From the NCBI GenBank assembly GCA_900551355.1, contig URVR01000107.1, positions 1-5,963 of the forward strand: 5,963 nucleotides of DNA. The letters run 5' to 3'. The DNA comes from an uncultured Eubacteriales bacterium. GTDB taxonomy: Bacteria > Bacillota > Clostridia > Oscillospirales > Oscillospiraceae. A program made the translations under genes and the position numbers. Under the pieces are notes generated by a model. The model did no database searches and was not told the origin of the DNA. It saw nothing but the letters and a program-made list of their open reading frames with translations. Position 1 is the stretch's first letter. The number at the start of each line of letters is the position of its first letter. This document shows positions 3,707 to 5,963 of the stretch, one piece after another.

Positions 3707-5656
3707 TTACTCCTCGTCGCCCTCGTCCTCGGCGGAAGGAGCCAGCAGAGCACGGATGGACAGGGAGATCTTCTGCTTCTCCTCGTCGATGGCAGTGATC
3801 TTGGCGTCCACGATGTCGCCCTCAGCCAGCACGTCGCCGGGCTTCTCAATGCGGCGATCCGCGATCTGGGAGATGTGGATCAGGCCGTCCACACCGGGAA
3901 CCACCTCGGCAAAGGCGCCGAAGGTCATCAGCTTCACGATGCGCACCTGAGCCACGTCGCCGACGTGATAGGTGGACATGAATTTGTCCCAGGGATTGCA
4001 GGAACGATCCTTCACGCCCAGAGAGATCTTGCGCTTCTCGGGATCGAAGGAGATGACGTACACATCCAGGGTGTCGCCCACGGAAACCACCTCAGCGGGG
4101 TTCTTGATGCGGGACCAGGACAGCTCGGAGATATGTACCATACCATCCACGCCGCCGATGTCCACGAATACACCGTAAGAGGTCATGGACTTCACGGTGC
4201 CGGTGTAGTGCTTGCCGACCTCGATGTTCTCCCAGATCTCAGCCTGGGCAGCCTGACGGGCCTCATAGGTCACGGCCTTGATGGAGCCGACGACACGGCG
4301 GCGGGCACGGTTGACCTCGGTGATGCGCAGGGAGACGGTCTGGCCGATCATGGCGCTCAGCTCGGCGCCGCGGGGCAGGCCGGACTGGGAAGCGGGCACG
4401 AACACGCGCACGCCCTTGACGTTGACGACGATGCCGCCCTTGTTCTCCTCGGTGACCTTGCCCTCGAGAGTGGTCTTCTCCTCGCGGGCGGTCTCAATGT
4501 CCTCCCAGACCTTGACAGCGTCCAGACGCTTCTTGGACAGCATGGCGTAACCCTCCACGTCGTTGACGCGGATGATATAGGTCTCGATCTCGTCGCCGAC
4601 CTTCACCACATCCTCAGGCTTCACGCTGGGATCGGCGGACAGCTCGTCGATGGAAATATAACCTGCCTGCTTGCAGCCCAGGTCAACCTGCACCTCGGTG
4701 GGACCGATGGCAGTCACGATACCGGTTACCTTCTCTCCTGTATTCAAAGTCTTAAAAGATTTTTCCAGCATTTCCTCGAAGCTCTCTTCGGTAGCTTCCA
4801 CGTTCTTGATCTCGTCGCTCATTCTTGCATATACCTCCTTAATGATGCCCGCAGGCGTGGACGCGCCGGCTGTAAGCCCCGCCACAGAACATCCGTTAAG
4901 AAAGTCACCCTTGAGTTCATCCGCCCGTTCGATCTGATAGACGACGGGGCACCTCTCGCTGCAAATCTCCGTTAAATGTTTGGTGTTGGCACTCTTACGA
5001 TCTCCGACCACGACCATCACGTCCGCCATGGCGGCGATCTCCGCCGCTTCCGACTGACGCTTATGCGTAGCATTACATATTGTATCAAAGATTTCTGCGT
5101 TTGTACACTGTTTTTTTAAAATTTTTACGCAGTCCTCCCAGAGGCTGCGGATGCAGGTGGTCTGGGCCGCCGCCATCAGCGGTGACCTGCGCCGCTCCGG
5201 CCTGTCAGAAAGCCATTTTTCCAGTGCTTCGGGCCCGTCCACGATGACGGAGGACGCCGCCCAGCTGGCCGCGCCCATGACCTCCGGATGGTGCTGCTCA
5301 CCGACGATGATGGGCGTGCGCCCCTCCTCCCCGGCCCGGGCCACCAGACGCTGGATGCGCCGCACATTGGGACAGGTGGCGTCCACGATGTCCGCGCCCG
5401 CAGCCGCCAACGCCTCATAGACCTGCTTTTTCTCGCCGTGGGAGCGGATGATCACCGTCTCCCCCGGCCGCACCTGGGACGCATCCTCCACCTGCCGGGC
5501 GCCCAGCGCCTCCAGCTCCTGCACCACATGGGCGTTGTGGATGATGCTGCCCAGCATGACGCAGCCGCCCTTTTCCCGGGCGGTCTGCTCCGCCAGCTTC
5601 ACCGCACGCTCCACGCCGTAGCAGAACCCGGCAGACCTGGCCAGTATCACACGCAT
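3707..5656 (-). CDS. ispH: IspH–ribosomal protein S1 fusion (4-hydroxy-3-methylbut-2-enyl diphosphate reductase / S1)
   Basis: A 649-residue two-part protein. Residues 1 to about 278 are IspH, the [4Fe-4S] enzyme that makes IPP and DMAPP in the last MEP-pathway step. The three cluster cysteines C12 (AGFCYGV), C95 (DATCP) and C194 (TICNAT) are present, as are H40, the RSHGE block (72-75 region), HHPEV (122-126), QTT (165-167), SANT (222-225) and GASTP (264-268). From M279 comes an S1 moiety of 371 residues with four S1 RNA-binding repeats (about 306-375, 394-461, 479-549, 564-635; for example SYGVFVDIGGVDGMVHISEL at 493-512) and an acidic tail. Such fusions are known in Clostridia. ATG 5656 begins the canonical IspH start MRVILARSAGF and overlaps the plsC stop by 10 nt, with only a weak ribosome binding site, so coupling is likely. 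A possible internal promoter and a second start are listed separately. Confidence 0.95.
   Translation of the reverse strand: MRVILARSAGFCYGVERAVKLAEQTAREKGGCVMLGSIIHNAHVVQELEALGARQVEDASQVRPGETVIIRSHGEKKQVYEALAAAGADIVDATCPNVRRIQRLVARAGEEGRTPIIVGEQHHPEVMGAASWAASSVIVDGPEALEKWLSDRPERRRSPLMAAAQTTCIRSLWEDCVKILKKQCTNAEIFDTICNATHKRQSEAAEIAAMADVMVVVGDRKSANTKHLTEICSERCPVVYQIERADELKGDFLNGCSVAGLTAGASTPAGIIKEVYARMSDEIKNVEATEESFEEMLEKSFKTLNTGEKVTGIVTAIGPTEVQVDLGCKQAGYISIDELSADPSVKPEDVVKVGDEIETYIIRVNDVEGYAMLSKKRLDAVKVWEDIETAREEKTTLEGKVTEENKGGIVVNVKGVRVFVPASQSGLPRGAELSAMIGQTVSLRITEVNRARRRVVGSIKAVTYEARQAAQAEIWENIEVGKHYTGTVKSMTSYGVFVDIGGVDGMVHISELSWSRIKNPAEVVSVGDTLDVYVISFDPEKRKISLGVKDRSCNPWDKFMSTYHVGDVAQVRIVKLMTFGAFAEVVPGVDGLIHISQIADRRIEKPGDVLAEGDIVDAKITAIDEEKQKISLSIRALLAPSAEDEGDEE
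4819..4840 (-). promoter_or_regulatory. Internal ribosome binding site and start codon at the IspH/S1 junction
   Basis: On the minus strand AAGGAGGT (4840-4833) precedes in-frame ATG 4822 by 10 nt. That ATG is residue M279 of the fusion and the first residue of the S1 part (MSDEIKNVEATEESFEEML), which looks like the natural N-terminus of an unfused S1. Initiation here would give a 371-residue four-domain S1 without IspH. The spacing is slightly long. Another ATG at 4830, 3 nt after the AGGAGG, would make only a three-codon frame ending in ATGA over the S1 start. A caution is that KEV is a common end motif of IspH and spells AAGGAGGTN anyway. Confidence 0.5.
5079..5127 (-). promoter_or_regulatory. 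Putative promoter with UP element inside the IspH coding part
   Basis: Inside the gene the minus strand reads an A/T tract at 5127-5111 (A5, T4, A7), TGTACA (5107-5102), a 17-nt spacer ending in TGA, then TACAAT (5084-5079). This resembles an UP element, a four-of-six -35 box, and an extended -10 with five of six matches. It points toward the S1 half, whose first methionine lies about 250 nt downstream of the predicted start. The codons used across it (GTA, ATT, TTA, AAA, AAA, ACA, ATA, AAT) break with the GC-rich codons on both sides. It is seen by eye only and the protein sequence also constrains it. Confidence 0.42.
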
Positions 5657-5928
5657 GTCACACCGCCCAGCTCATAGGCCCGCCGCATGACCTCGTCGGT
5701 GTTGGCCTGATACTCCTCCACGGTGCCCTTGCGCCCCGTATAGGTGGGGGCAAAGGGCTTCCCGAAGGTGATAACGGTCTTGCGGAACAGCCGCTTCTTC
5801 ATGCCGATGAACACCGGCACCATCTTCACCCCGGCGCGGATGGCCATCATGCCGGCGCCGCTCTTGGGCGTCACCTGCCCGGGCTGCTTCACCCGCGTCC
5901 CCTCCGGGAAGATCAGCAGGTTCCAGCC
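5647..5928 (-). CDS. plsC: 1-acyl-sn-glycerol-3-phosphate acyltransferase (PlsC family), 5' end missing
   Basis: These are the last 93 residues of a PlsC-type acyltransferase, which adds the second acyl chain to lysophosphatidic acid to make phosphatidic acid at the cytoplasmic membrane. The visible part has LLIFPEGTR (4-12), the glycerol-phosphate-binding motif III, and the MVPVFIG stretch (36-42) matching motif IV. The catalytic HX4D motif lies in the missing N-terminal part. The frame continues into the adapter beyond 5928, where it would read MYKRQ; those residues are not real. The TGA overlaps the ispH start by 10 nt. In clostridial genomes plsC often sits directly before the ispH/S1 fusion, with cmk upstream, which supports both calls. 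Other glycerolipid acyltransferases of the same superfamily cannot be excluded. Confidence 0.9.
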   Translation of the reverse strand, partial: GWNLLIFPEGTRVKQPGQVTPKSGAGMMAIRAGVKMVPVFIGMKKRLFRKTVITFGKPFAPTYTGRKGTVEEYQANTDEVMRRAYELGGVTCV

Positions 5929-5963
5929 CTGTCTCTTATACACATCTGACGCTGCCGACGATC
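5929..5963. other. Residual Nextera (Tn5) library adapter, Read 1 side
   Basis: Positions 5929-5961 are the reverse complement of the Nextera Read 1 transposase adapter, starting with the 19-base mosaic end at 5929-5947. The final TC (5962-5963) falls where the i5 index would begin. Genome sequence ends at 5928. The adapter is in frame with plsC by chance and adds a false N-terminus. Confidence 0.97.

Noticed and set aside
2186..4975. A 929-codon open frame on the plus strand covering the antisense of the CoA-transferase and most of ispH/S1
   Set aside because: It runs antisense through two well-identified genes and a strong terminator, its product is low-complexity (rich in H, D, G, L, V) with no recognisable domain, and such frames are expected opposite GC-rich genes with biased codons.
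30..5947. Inverted 19-bp Tn5 mosaic ends at both window ends, looking like a 5.9-kb composite transposon
   Set aside because: The outer sequences are Illumina primer and index parts, there is no transposase gene, and the interior is ordinary chromosomal housekeeping content.
1..5963. CRISPR arrays, tRNA/rRNA genes, toxin–antitoxin or phage modules
   Set aside because: I looked for repeat-spacer regularity, cloverleaf-like sequence and typical small-gene pairs and found none; nearly all the sequence is explained by the seven genes and their short gaps.

Overview
This is a GC-rich window with a compact, one-directional bacterial layout: every supported gene is on the minus strand. The gene content suggests an anaerobic Clostridia-class Firmicute, most likely a gut member of the Oscillospiraceae/Ruminococcaceae. 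The clues are an IspH–ribosomal protein S1 fusion (a clostridial trait), a butyryl-CoA:acetate-type CoA-transferase, a DUF3343 (Se/S carrier-like) gene next to a class V aminotransferase, strong AGGAGG-type ribosome binding sites and high GC. This placement is inference; there is no rRNA or marker-tree evidence here.

Reading along the minus strand from the right edge: (1) the C-terminal 93 codons of a PlsC-type acyltransferase (5928-5647) overlap by 10 nt the start of (2) a 649-residue IspH–S1 fusion (5656-3707), which ends in a strong hairpin plus seven Ts. (3) A 449-residue CoA-transferase of the butyryl-CoA:acetate type (3523-2174) has its own promoter-like region and its own terminator. 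(4) ispD (2019-1276) and (5) ispF (1279-797) overlap by 4 nt, are driven by a near-consensus promoter and end in a GC-rich hairpin. (6) An 83-residue DUF3343 protein (695-444) overlaps by 4 nt (7) the first 133 codons of a cysteine desulfurase family aminotransferase (447-49), which runs off the left end.

Together the window carries three enzymes of the MEP isoprenoid pathway (IspD, IspF, IspH), one phospholipid-synthesis enzyme, the translation protein S1, a fermentation enzyme that probably releases butyrate, and the start of a sulfur/selenium-handling gene pair. Four transcription units can be drawn: plsC–ispH/S1; the CoA-transferase alone; ispD–ispF; and DUF3343–aminotransferase.

Both extreme ends (1-48 and 5929-5963) are leftover Illumina Nextera library adapter, not genome. 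The most interesting biological signal is inside the ispH/S1 fusion. An AT-rich island in the IspH half looks like an UP-element-plus-extended-minus-10 promoter, and a perfect AAGGAGGT sits just before the first methionine of the S1 half. Both suggest that S1 may also be made as a separate protein.
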